Assembly (NCBI GenBank): GCA_020793555.1
Contig: DQIO01000296.1
Span: forward strand, 1-15,080
Direction: 5' to 3'
Origin: Methanosarcinaceae archaeon
GTDB taxonomy: Archaea; Halobacteriota; Methanosarcinia; Methanosarcinales; Methanosarcinaceae
DNA length: 15,080 bases
Below the pieces are notes generated by a model. The model had not been told where the DNA came from and made no database searches. It saw nothing but the letters and a program-made list of their open reading frames with translations. Position 1 is the stretch's first letter, and each line of letters begins with the position of its first letter. Position numbers and translations under genes: made by a program. Below, piece by piece: positions 7,193-13,872 of the stretch.

Positions 7193-8534
7193 ATTCTTCT
7201 ATATATAACTCTTCTCCATTCCGTAGCAGATGTAAAGTGTCGCCCAGCTCATATCCAGCATCTTCTGCCATCTCAATGTATGAAGCGTGCATCGAAATAA
7301 ATCCATGAGCAGGAATCACATGCTCAGGATTGACCAACCTCAAAAGTTCCCAATGGTCTTCACGATATGCATGACCGGATACATGTACATTGTCATAGAT
7401 CCTTGCACCGCGCATTCGAAGTTTAGTCTCCAGAGCATAGCGGTTTGCCTGCGTCATCGGAGTTGGGATAACATTTGCAGAGAAAATGACACGGTCACCG
7501 GACTCTATCTCATATGCAGTCTCACCTTTTGCGATCCTGCCAAGTATTGCACCGGGCTCACCCTGATGACCTGTTACAATGGGCAGGTATTTTTCCTTAC
7601 CTTCATTCATGATCTTTTTGAATGCCCTATCGATCTCATTTCGTTTTCCATAAATTTCGATGTTTTTGGGTAATTTAATATATCCAAGTTTACTGGCAGT
7701 CACCACATATTTGTCCATTGAACGTCCCATCAGAACAGGAATACGTCCCATCTCTTCTGCTGCCTGAATGATCGAATTGATACGTGCGATGTGTGATGCA
7801 AAAGTGGTGATGATCATACCAACATCAGATTCTTCTGTGCCAAGTAATACATCACGAACCATATCATGTGCAATTTTCTCGGATGGTGTCTTGCCTGCAC
7901 GACCTGCATTAGTACTTTCCGTGATCATAGCAATCACACCTTCCTGACCAAGTTCCCTCAGACGATCAAAGTCCGGTGCCTCACCAATTGTGGGTGTCCG
8001 GTCAAGTTTAAAATCACATGCATAAAGAATCGCGCCTGCCGGTGTGTGTATCGCGGCAAAGATCGAATCAACGATGCTGTGCTGTACCCTGATAAATTCA
8101 ATCGATACATCTTCTGTGACCTGATAGATCCCGCCTGCGTTCAGCGTGATGATCTTATTCTTGGCACTAAATTTGCGCTCAGATGCGATCTGCTGTTTTA
8201 TAAGAGCAGCGGTATAAGGAGTACCAAGGATCGGGGCATCATACCTGTGCGCCAACTTTGGTATTGCACCAATGTGGTCAAGGTGTCCATGTGTACATAC
8301 GATCGCACGCACGGTTCCATCGATCTGTTTCATTATGGTATCATTAGGGATCGCTCCCATTTCGATCAATTCAAGAGAATGCATCTTGTCAATCTCAACG
8401 TCATCATGGATCTGTACACGGTCTAACCTGAGACCCATATCAAGGATAATAATATCCTCATCAACTCTTATAGCAGTCATATTGCGGCCCATTTCGTTAT
8501 ATCCGCCAACTGCAATTATTCCTATTTCTGTCAT
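7191..8534 (-). CDS. rnj: Archaeal RNase J, metallo-beta-lactamase/beta-CASP ribonuclease
   Basis: A 447-aa protein of the beta-CASP nuclease family, which in euryarchaea degrades RNA 5' to 3'. The metallo-beta-lactamase motif 2 is HGHLDH (82-87) within THGHLDHIGAIP. Other family features are VQHSIVDSIF, CDFKLD, the beta-CASP segment TESTNAGRAGKTPSE, GHQGEPGAILGRIA, and the late VSGHAYREDHWELL and VIPAHGF that supply metal-binding histidines. It lacks the KH domains of archaeal CPSF-like nucleases, so RNase J fits better. Start: ATG with AGAGG seven bases upstream. It lies between fni and idsA, an arrangement I recall from other methanogens. A link between RNA decay and lipid synthesis is not established. 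Its leader has a 6-nt tandem repeat. Confidence 0.92.
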   Translation of the reverse strand: MTEIGIIAVGGYNEMGRNMTAIRVDEDIIILDMGLRLDRVQIHDDVEIDKMHSLELIEMGAIPNDTIMKQIDGTVRAIVCTHGHLDHIGAIPKLAHRYDAPILGTPYTAALIKQQIASERKFSAKNKIITLNAGGIYQVTEDVSIEFIRVQHSIVDSIFAAIHTPAGAILYACDFKLDRTPTIGEAPDFDRLRELGQEGVIAMITESTNAGRAGKTPSEKIAHDMVRDVLLGTEESDVGMIITTFASHIARINSIIQAAEEMGRIPVLMGRSMDKYVVTASKLGYIKLPKNIEIYGKRNEIDRAFKKIMNEGKEKYLPIVTGHQGEPGAILGRIAKGETAYEIESGDRVIFSANVIPTPMTQANRYALETKLRMRGARIYDNVHVSGHAYREDHWELLRLVNPEHVIPAHGFISMHASYIEMAEDAGYELGDTLHLLRNGEELYIEE

Positions 8535-8575
8535 TAATTAACCTCTTAATAAATTTCTAATTCTAACTGTGCTTT

Positions 8576-8599
8576 CAATTCCAATTCCAATTCCAATTC
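8576..8599. repeat. Hexamer repeat (caattc)4 in RNase J leader
   Basis: Four exact copies of caattc occur at 8576-8599. Flanking bases (ttctaattctaa before, ttctaattcctac after) are degenerate relatives. On the transcribed strand it reads as purine-rich gaattg units, about 40-65 bases upstream of the RNase J start. Confidence 0.9.
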
Positions 8600-8647
8600 A
8601 AAATCTAATCTTAGTTCTAATTCCTACTTTTTTCTTACTTGTTTTCG

Positions 8648-8663
8648 GTTCAATCCTTTGAAC
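8648..8663 (-). terminator. Small hairpin after fni
   Basis: GTTCAA and TTGAAC pair around a 4-base loop, about 45 bases beyond the fni stop. The stem is only 6 bp and no T-run follows, so a terminator role is weakly supported. Confidence 0.2.
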
Positions 8664-8707
8664 ATATGACTGTGAATTTTGTGATTTACTTTTAATGAAC
8701 TCTGAAC

Positions 8708-9796
8708 TCATACAACGTTTGAACGTACAGCAAGATCCTTTACATTAAACCCTCGCTGTGTCAGGTATTCAAGTGTCCATCCTGTTACAACAGCCGGAGT
8801 TGTTCGCAATTTGTCAATATTGCCGCATCCGCAAAGGAACATTGTTACTTTCAATTCATTTAACATACTCGTCAAGACGTTGACGACTTCATCTTTGCCA
8901 TTCATTGCAGGTCCAACAAACGGCAGTGCCGCACTTGCAACATCCGCCCCGACAGCAATCGACTTTGCAACGTCAAGACCTGTCCTGATACCACCGGTAC
9001 CAATGACCGGAAGTGACCTGCTGCATTCAACGATGCTTGCTACGGTAGGAATTCCAAAGTCCCAGAACAATTCACCAAGAAGTTGCGATAAGATGTCATT
9101 GCGAGCATTTGCCCGGTAAACCTCAACACCTGACCAGCTTGTACCACCGACACCGCCAACATCAATTGCAGACACACCGGCCTTTTTCAAAAGCAGGGCA
9201 TCCTCATTTGATATTCCAGCACCTGTTTCTTTAACGATAACAGGTATTTTCATAGAACATATCTCTTTAATTGCATCAATTATATCTGATGCATCCCGAT
9301 CTCCTTCCGGCTGGACAGCCTCCTGAAGGAAATTCAGGTGCACTGCCATTGCATCGGCATCGATCATCTCTACCATTTTTTCAATGCTTTCAATGCCATA
9401 TTCCCTGATCTGTGCAGCACCTACATTACCATAAATAAATGCGTTTGGTGCTTCGTCACGAACCACCCTGAATGAATCTTCCTGTTTCGAGTCCTCAATT
9501 GCCGCCCTCTGACTTCCTACACCCATCCCGATACCGACCTCATTGGCTGCCTTTGCAAGTGATGCATTTATGCCCACAGTGTCTGGATGTCCTCCCGTAA
9601 TGGATGCGATCATAAAAGGTGCATTTAGACGTTTTCCCAAAAAATCAACAGATAGGTCTATTGCATCCATACTGACTTCAGGCATTGCACGATGTACTAG
9701 AATTACATCATCAAACCCCGCACTAACCTTCCGGGACTCCACCGGACTTGTTGCGCATAGATTCAGATGCTCAATCTTTCTTTGAGATGTGGTCAT
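8708..9796 (-). CDS. fni: Isopentenyl-diphosphate delta-isomerase, type 2 (FMN-dependent)
   Basis: A 362-aa flavoprotein that interconverts IPP and DMAPP with reduced FMN and Mg2+, providing the allylic starter for the downstream prenyl synthase. The N-terminal substrate motif RKIEHL is at residues 6-11. FMN and active-site signatures follow: ASITGGH (64-70), GVGSQR (92-97), HLNFLQE with QPEGD (153-166), VKETGAGIS (188-196), GGVGGTSW (214-221) and the flavin-phosphate motif GTGGIRTG (266-273). The length is normal for archaeal type 2 enzymes, and it is unrelated to the Nudix type 1 enzyme. The ATG start is preceded by GAGGATC. It lies 78 bases after ipk in the same direction and is followed by the RNase J gene, consistent with a lipid-precursor operon. 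Confidence 0.96.
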   Translation of the reverse strand: MTTSQRKIEHLNLCATSPVESRKVSAGFDDVILVHRAMPEVSMDAIDLSVDFLGKRLNAPFMIASITGGHPDTVGINASLAKAANEVGIGMGVGSQRAAIEDSKQEDSFRVVRDEAPNAFIYGNVGAAQIREYGIESIEKMVEMIDADAMAVHLNFLQEAVQPEGDRDASDIIDAIKEICSMKIPVIVKETGAGISNEDALLLKKAGVSAIDVGGVGGTSWSGVEVYRANARNDILSQLLGELFWDFGIPTVASIVECSRSLPVIGTGGIRTGLDVAKSIAVGADVASAALPFVGPAMNGKDEVVNVLTSMLNELKVTMFLCGCGNIDKLRTTPAVVTGWTLEYLTQRGFNVKDLAVRSNVV

Positions 9797-9832
9797 GATC
9801 GATCCTCTTTAATGTGATTATTCATTATTCAA

Positions 9833-9862
9833 ATTCTAACTATGATTCTAACTATGATTCTA
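9833..9862. repeat. 12-nt tandem repeat in ipk-fni spacer
   Basis: The unit attctaactatg is repeated exactly at 9833-9844 and 9845-9856, followed by a partial attcta. It lies in the 78-base spacer, in the leader of fni. Confidence 0.85.
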
Positions 9863-9874
9863 TACTAATATTTG

Positions 9875-10654
9875 TCATTTTGTTATTGCAGTCCCAATGT
9901 TCTCGCCGCCTAAAAACCTTGACACATTACCGGACTTTCCTGCGTTGAATATGTACGAAGTGATACTTGATGTTTCGCAAAGTTTTAACAGTTCACCAAC
10001 CTTTCCAAGCATCCCACCGGTAACATCAGTGCTCTCTGATCCACCGATATGTTTTTTGATCTTCTTGAAATTTGAAGGTGAGATCGTTGGAATTGTGGTA
10101 TCTTTGTCATCAAGCACACCGTCTTTAGCACTTCCGATGCCAATCCTTGCACCACCAAGTTGCACTGCAAGGTAAGGAACTATCTGGTCGCCCGATAGGA
10201 CGGATGTCCCGAGTTTTGTATCCATCACTACATCACCGTGCAACACTGGCACAAAACCATTGTCAAGCATGAGATTAATATTATCAAGGAACATCTGTGT
10301 GATCCTTCCATCCCTGGATACAGTGCTGCCCATTGGGTGTACCCCAACAGCATCCACTCCTGCATTCTTCAGGGATTCCACGAAAATACGATTGAGCGCT
10401 TTCACGGATCCATGTGTGATAAGCGCACCTTTAGCATCAAACTTTTCGGTAAGTGCGTACTTCTTTGCCTGAGGATGTCCGAATGAACCCGCACCGTGAA
10501 CAATTATCAACCTGCCATGATGTTTGGATATCTCGCCTGTGATCCGCTCGATCTCATCATAATTTGCAGCGCCATCATCTGCGTCCTTATCTGTGATGAT
10601 GCTGCCACCGATCTTTAAAATTGTTAAATCTGCGATACTATCCGATGTGTTCAT
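9875..10654 (-). CDS. ipk: Isopentenyl phosphate kinase (IPK)
   Basis: A 259-aa amino-acid-kinase-fold enzyme that phosphorylates isopentenyl phosphate to IPP, the defining last step of the archaeal mevalonate route. The N-terminal phosphate-binding stretch is LKIGGSIITDK (13-23), and VHGAGSFGH (52-60) contains His60, the conserved catalytic residue at the same number as in characterised methanogen IPKs. GVHPMGSTVSRDG and VLSGDQIVPYLA also fit, and the nucleotide-binding C-terminal half has SAKDGVLDDKD and DVTGGMLGK. Its ATG overlaps the mevalonate kinase stop (ATGA at 10651-10654), indicating translational coupling. The pairing with mvk, fni and idsA confirms the function. Genes for phosphomevalonate dehydratase and the decarboxylase that would make its substrate are not in the window. 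Confidence 0.96.
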   Translation of the reverse strand: MNTSDSIADLTILKIGGSIITDKDADDGAANYDEIERITGEISKHHGRLIIVHGAGSFGHPQAKKYALTEKFDAKGALITHGSVKALNRIFVESLKNAGVDAVGVHPMGSTVSRDGRITQMFLDNINLMLDNGFVPVLHGDVVMDTKLGTSVLSGDQIVPYLAVQLGGARIGIGSAKDGVLDDKDTTIPTISPSNFKKIKKHIGGSESTDVTGGMLGKVGELLKLCETSSITSYIFNAGKSGNVSRFLGGENIGTAITK

Positions 10655-11571
10655 GAATTCGACTCCATTATGACACCATATTCTGTTGCTTTTGTGATGA
10701 TCGAACTTCCGCCTGCTGCATCAATTGCACCGGCAACAGCCTCTGTTTTGGCTTTATCTATCAGTGCTACCATGCAGCCACCGCCACCGGCACCTGTGAT
10801 CTTCGCGCCGAATGCTCCACTGTTGCGTGCTGCGTAAACGAGTGATGATAATTCAATACTGCCAACACCAACAGAATCAAGCAATCCGTGGTTGATATTC
10901 ATCAAATTTCCTACTGATGCGTAATCACTGTTGTTCACCAATTCTTCGCCAATTTCAGACATACTGCCTATTGTCGAGAGAACAGGACCTATGATCTGTG
11001 GATATTTTTCCCGTAGTTTTGCGACATTTGCAACAAGTTCTTTTGTAGATGAGAACACGTTCGTGTTACCGATCACAATCCCGCAATCGATATTTTTCAG
11101 TTTCTTTCGCTGTGGTATCATAACCATACCGCCCATTGTGCTGACATAAGTATCAGTGGGACTTGCAGCGCCCTGAACCTGGATCTCTACCTCATGCCCG
11201 AGTTTTGCGATATCTTCAAGGGTCAGATTGCAATCAAACATCCGGTTCAATGCCGCAATGGTTGCAACCGTTACAGCAGCCGATGAGCCTACACCGGAAC
11301 CTACAGGAATATCTGAATCTATCTTGATGCTGACACCTTCGATCGATGCGAACTCCCTAATGAGCTCGATAACTGTCGAGACATAAGGATGGATATCAAG
11401 ATCAATGCCTGTCTTACCAAGAACCGACTCTATACTGATACTTACAGATTCGTCAAGTTCAACCTGCACACGGGTCCGAAGGTCAACTGCGCAGCATATG
11501 GCATTTTCACCATAGACTACCGCATGTTCACCGAACAGGTATATCTTCCCGGGTGCAGAACACGTTATCAT
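10651..11571 (-). CDS. mvk: Mevalonate kinase
   Basis: A 306-aa GHMP-family kinase that converts mevalonate to mevalonate 5-phosphate with ATP. Motif 1 is SAPGKIYLFGEHAVVYG (5-21) with Lys9. The ATP-binding glycine loop is PVGSGVGSSAA (89-99). SPTDTYVSTMGG (137-148) carries the likely catalytic Asp140, and motif 3 is ITGAGGGGCMVAL (258-270). The size and the FGEHAVVYG signature separate it from homoserine and galactokinases. The ATG start has GGAG about nine bases upstream. The gene follows MEMO after a 62-base spacer that contains a 6-bp hairpin (TCTTGT/ACAAGA, 11594-11609), and it overlaps ipk by four bases. Confidence 0.96.
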   Translation of the reverse strand: MITCSAPGKIYLFGEHAVVYGENAICCAVDLRTRVQVELDESVSISIESVLGKTGIDLDIHPYVSTVIELIREFASIEGVSIKIDSDIPVGSGVGSSAAVTVATIAALNRMFDCNLTLEDIAKLGHEVEIQVQGAASPTDTYVSTMGGMVMIPQRKKLKNIDCGIVIGNTNVFSSTKELVANVAKLREKYPQIIGPVLSTIGSMSEIGEELVNNSDYASVGNLMNINHGLLDSVGVGSIELSSLVYAARNSGAFGAKITGAGGGGCMVALIDKAKTEAVAGAIDAAGGSSIITKATEYGVIMESNS

Positions 11572-11633
11572 TGATCATTACTCCTTTGTGAATTCTTGTT
11601 ACGACAAGATGCTATGCACTGCATGATCAAGCA

Positions 11634-12431
11634 TCATTCCACAATTATTGCTGCATACCCGACAACAGCAGACATGTCTCCTGTCACATCACCACTTGTT
11701 GCATACATGAGAAGAGACGCTTCCTTTGCTCCAAGAGCACCTGCTGCATTAAGCATTGCTGCGATCGGACCGTAGCCACATGCGGAAATATTCTTCTCAG
11801 CACGTCGTCTGTAAAATTCAGGAACGTCCATATCGAGTATCGCTTCTATGAGATGTCGGTCTACATCACGTGCAATATCGGCAGGCTGATAGTGAGTAAA
11901 ATCACTTGATGCAATAATTACTACTTTTTTGCCGCTTTCCGTGATTACTCGGGCAATCTCATTACCTACTTCAACTGCGGTTTCTTCATCCTGCAATCCC
12001 ATACATATTGGCAATATCTTGAAATCGTTTCCGAAACGATACTGCAAAAACGGCAACTGGACTTCAATGGAATGCTCAAAATTGTGAGCAAGTTCATCAA
12101 AATCTACAATACTGCCTGCAAGTGATCTTGCAAGTTCAACATCCACCTCAACTTCCCCAAGCGGCGTTAACCACGTGTCCTGTGATGCCGACACCAAAGA
12201 TCCCAAACCTGTGTGGTTTGGTCCCAGTATTATGTAAGTGTCTGCCTTTGGAAGTACTGCGTATGCTTGTGCTGCTACCGAACCCGAATAAGGATATCCG
12301 GCATGCGGTACTACAGCACCAATCACATTACGCTGTGATATGTCAATACCACTAAAACACCTGTTGACCTCTTTTTTAAGGGCTTTTGGGTTTAGCGGAT
12401 AGAATTGTCCTGCAACTGTTGGTTGTCTCAT
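11634..12431 (-). CDS. MEMO family protein (AmmeMemoRadiSam protein B)
   Basis: A 265-aa protein of the MEMO1/LigB-like fold, related to non-haem iron dioxygenases. Putative metal-site residues are His43 (VPHAGYPYSG), His73 (LGPNHTGLG) and Cys218 (ACGYGPIAA); EHSIEVQLPFLQ and SSDFTHYQ are also family hallmarks. The biochemical role in archaea is not established. I start it at the ATG at 12431: the sequence ggggtgat lies seven bases upstream as a ribosome-binding site, whereas an in-frame GTG at 12443 would be part of that site. It stands just before mvk in the lipid-precursor run, a recurring archaeal arrangement that hints at a link to isoprenoid metabolism (inference). A TATA-like box at 12466-12475 suggests that the lipid block can start here. 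Confidence 0.9.
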   Translation of the reverse strand: MRQPTVAGQFYPLNPKALKKEVNRCFSGIDISQRNVIGAVVPHAGYPYSGSVAAQAYAVLPKADTYIILGPNHTGLGSLVSASQDTWLTPLGEVEVDVELARSLAGSIVDFDELAHNFEHSIEVQLPFLQYRFGNDFKILPICMGLQDEETAVEVGNEIARVITESGKKVVIIASSDFTHYQPADIARDVDRHLIEAILDMDVPEFYRRRAEKNISACGYGPIAAMLNAAGALGAKEASLLMYATSGDVTGDMSAVVGYAAIIVE

Positions 12432-12465
12432 ACTACTAATCACCCCATAATATGTAGGAGTCCTG

Positions 12466-12475
12466 TAATATATGT
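12466..12475 (-). promoter_or_regulatory. Candidate TATA box for MEMO-mvk-ipk block
   Basis: The minus strand reads acatatatta, 35 bases upstream of the MEMO ATG. This would put the transcript start about 10-15 bases before the start codon. It lies beyond the rps2 stop and its hairpin, so the lipid block may be transcribed separately from the ribosomal block. Confidence 0.4.
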
Positions 12476-12516
12476 GATGTGCTACCTACAATCACTGTGA
12501 AAATATTACAGGGTTA

Positions 12517-12564
12517 CAATTATAATTATAGTTATAGTTATTAAAATAACTATAATTATAATTG
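12517..12564 (-). terminator. Perfect 19-bp inverted repeat after rps2
   Basis: Arms 12517-12535 and 12546-12564 are exact reverse complements (outermost caattataattatag) around a 10-base spacer. Both arms are built of 6-nt periods (attata, gttata). It begins 27 bases after the rps2 stop. The long AT stem could end the ribosomal operon or protect the rps2 transcript end. The lack of GC and of a T-run leaves a terminator role uncertain; it also lies in the region leading to MEMO. Confidence 0.5.
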
Positions 12565-12590
12565 AGATTTAACTATACAGTAATATAATC

Positions 12591-13310
12591 TTAAAATCCA
12601 GGCTCAAAGTCTGTGACTTCATAGTTGAACGGAATATCGTTCGACTTTGCAACACCTCTTGCAAGTAACCAATATACGAGAGACAGTGCCTTTCTACCTT
12701 TGTTGTTTGTAGGAATTACCAAATCAACTTTAGATGTCATATTATTGGTATCACAAAGTCCTACCACAGGAACACCTATGTTCACAGACTCTTTGATTAC
12801 CTGTGCATCACCTGTTGGATCAGTCACGACAATTACATCCGGTTCATAAAATCCTTCAAGACTTGGATTTGTAAGTGTACCCGGAATGAATCTTCCAACC
12901 ATAGCTCTTGCACCGATCGCTTTTGCGAACATTTTTGCAGGATACTGGCCATACTGTCGTGCAGACACTACAAGGATCTTTGCTGGATCGTATTTGGAAA
13001 GGAAATCTGCAGCAAGCTTAATACGCTCATCTGTTGACTGGATGTCAAGAACATATAGGCCATCTGTTCGAACCCGATATACAAATCTCATCATATTCTG
13101 TGTTTTTTGCTGTGTACCGATATGGATTCCTGCAGCCAGGTATTCATCAATTGGGACAAGTGATGTGGATTCTTTTACTTCAGCATTGACATCCACATTT
13201 TCCACACTCTCTTCTACATTTTCTTCTACACTCTCTTCTACAACTTCTTCTACATTTTCTTCTACACTCTCTTCTACATTTTCCTCTACAACTTCATCTG
13301 TAATCACCAT
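12591..13310 (-). CDS. rps2: Small ribosomal subunit protein uS2 (S2P)
   Basis: A 239-aa archaeal S2 protein. The conserved body starts near residue 52 with [14 protein letters not shown] and includes [46 protein letters not shown] and YWLLARGV. It binds the head-body junction of the 30S subunit. The unusual part is the N-terminus: residues 8-35 are seven tandem VEEX tetrapeptides (X = N, S or V) followed by VENV, a strongly acidic tail of about 45 residues. The start is supported by GAGGTGA four bases before the ATG, overlapping the end of rpoK, so the tail should be translated. Codon choice within the repeats varies (gaa/gag), so expansion is not brand new. I recall enolase between rpoK and rps2 in many euryarchaea; it is absent here. 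Confidence 0.96.
   Translation of the reverse strand: MVITDEVVEENVEESVEENVEEVVEESVEENVEESVENVDVNAEVKESTSLVPIDEYLAAGIHIGTQQKTQNMMRFVYRVRTDGLYVLDIQSTDERIKLAADFLSKYDPAKILVVSARQYGQYPAKMFAKAIGARAMVGRFIPGTLTNPSLEGFYEPDVIVVTDPTGDAQVIKESVNIGVPVVGLCDTNNMTSKVDLVIPTNNKGRKALSLVYWLLARGVAKSNDIPFNYEVTDFEPGF
13206..13289. repeat. 12-nt coding tandem repeat in rps2
   Basis: Seven 12-nt units encode VEEX; plus-strand units resemble acactctcttct and acattttcttct. Copy number could change by slippage without breaking the frame. Confidence 0.9.
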
Positions 13311-13323
13311 AAATTCACCTCAA

Positions 13324-13503
13324 TTATTTATAATTTCTTTTGACCGTAATAGGAATTACATCCTGATCAAGTTCTTCCATTGCAAGGTGTAATGAATCGG
13401 TGGATTCATCATCAATCAAAACGGGTGCACCCATTGAGATCTGAAGTGATCTTGCACCAACAATTCTTGCACGCTCATATCTGGTATAAACTTGTTTGCT
13501 CAA
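13324..13503 (-). CDS. rpoK: RNA polymerase subunit RpoK (Rpo6, omega homologue)
   Basis: A 59-aa subunit of archaeal RNA polymerase, homologous to eukaryotic RPB6 and bacterial omega, which helps assemble and stabilise the core enzyme. The recognisable sequence is [20 protein letters not shown] followed by APVLIDDE and an acidic helix ([13 protein letters not shown]), ending in VKRNYK. The length is normal for the archaeal protein. The start is TTG at 13503, with GGTGAT four bases upstream; no ATG lies earlier in frame, and translation of the conserved YTRYERAR needs this start. Its stop is 13 bases before the rps2 ATG, whose Shine-Dalgarno sequence adjoins it. A strong TATA box at 13562-13569 suggests that rpoK-rps2 has its own promoter. 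Confidence 0.94.
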   Translation of the reverse strand: MSKQVYTRYERARIVGARSLQISMGAPVLIDDESTDSLHLAMEELDQDVIPITVKRNYK

Positions 13504-13512
13504 TTAATCACC

Positions 13513-13536
13513 TTAAATTTAAATTTAAATTTAAAT
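13513..13536. repeat. Hexamer repeat (ttaaat)4 in rpoK leader
   Basis: Four copies of ttaaat (self-complementary as atttaa) occur at 13513-13536, directly upstream of the rpoK Shine-Dalgarno sequence and just after the predicted transcript start. Confidence 0.9.
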
Positions 13537-13558
13537 TATAATTTCCGTTAACAGAACT

Positions 13559-13571
13559 GTATATAAAAACG
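13559..13571 (-). promoter_or_regulatory. TATA-box promoter for rpoK-rps2
   Basis: On the minus strand the sequence is cgtttttatatac, containing TTTATATA (13562-13569), the classic methanogen box. A transcript start about 25 bases on (near 13538) gives a leader of about 35 bases that is almost entirely the (ttaaat)n repeat. Confidence 0.6.
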
Positions 13572-13657
13572 AATAAGGCTTATCAATATGATCCTTACGG
13601 ATCAATTATGCCCATATACTGCAATTGTTATTTTAAATATGATATTCAAATATTTTA

Positions 13658-13674
13658 TTCGGAATCCCTCCGAA
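13658..13674 (-). terminator. Hairpin downstream of tRNA-Pro
   Basis: TTCGGA and TCCGAA form a perfect 6-bp stem with a 5-base loop, about 90 bases beyond the tRNA end. On the minus strand it is followed by taaaatattt. It may end the upstream rpl18e-tRNA transcript. Confidence 0.35.
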
Positions 13675-13765
13675 ATGTGGTCGTCATTCTATTCATAATA
13701 TATGTATGTTGTAAGTCACGTAATTTATTAAATGAAATACCAGTATTCCTGTCAATAAACAAGAA

Positions 13766-13871
13766 TGGGGCCGCTGAGATTTGAACTCAGGTACCGGCGT
13801 TATTCGCATTGGATGATGTGTCATCCGATGTCCCGAACGCCGAAGGATGGTCCAGGCTACCCTACGGTCCC
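13766..13871 (-). tRNA. tRNA-Pro (anticodon CGG) with 31-nt intron
   Basis: Read on the minus strand the gene starts GGGACCGTAGGGTAGCC and ends GCGGCCCCA, with discriminator A73 and no encoded CCA. The T arm is CTGAG-TTCAAAT-CTCAG; the D loop has A14, G18G19 and A21. The anticodon stem is CGGCG/CGCCG and the spliced loop TTCGGGA gives anticodon CGG (Pro). The intron occupies 13802-13832, between positions 37 and 38, within a canonical bulge-helix-bulge: bulge GGA, 4-bp helix TTCG/CGAA, bulge TAA, then an intron hairpin (GGATGA/TCATCC). The mature length is 75 nt. Positions 4 and 69 form an A-C mismatch. The gene begins one base after the rpoN stop codon, so it is almost certainly cut from the ribosomal-protein transcript. 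Confidence 0.93.
13802..13832 (-). other. Archaeal tRNA intron (bulge-helix-bulge)
   Basis: Predicted cleavage is GG^A on the 5' side and TA^A on the 3' side, both after the second base of a three-base bulge, as the archaeal splicing endonuclease requires. The intron is 31 nt long and folds as CATcGGATGA / TCATCCaATG with a CACA loop. Confidence 0.9.
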
Positions 13872-13872
13872 T

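Noticed and set aside
7866..8426. 186-codon plus-strand frame opposite RNase J
   Set aside because: It is fully antisense to a confidently identified enzyme, Cys/Arg/Ile-rich and without family signals; a codon-bias shadow.
8553..8630. CRISPR-like repeats before RNase J
   Set aside because: The unit is only 6 nt and directly tandem with no spacers; a simple sequence repeat, not CRISPR.
12886..13392. 168-codon plus-strand frame with Ser/Thr repeats
   Set aside because: It is antisense to rps2; the STFSSTLSS pattern is the reverse reading of the VEEX repeat.
13592..13605. Palindrome gatcc-ttac-ggatc as an operator near the rpoK promoter
   Set aside because: A 5-bp stem in AT-rich DNA is expected by chance and there is no second copy to suggest a regulator site.
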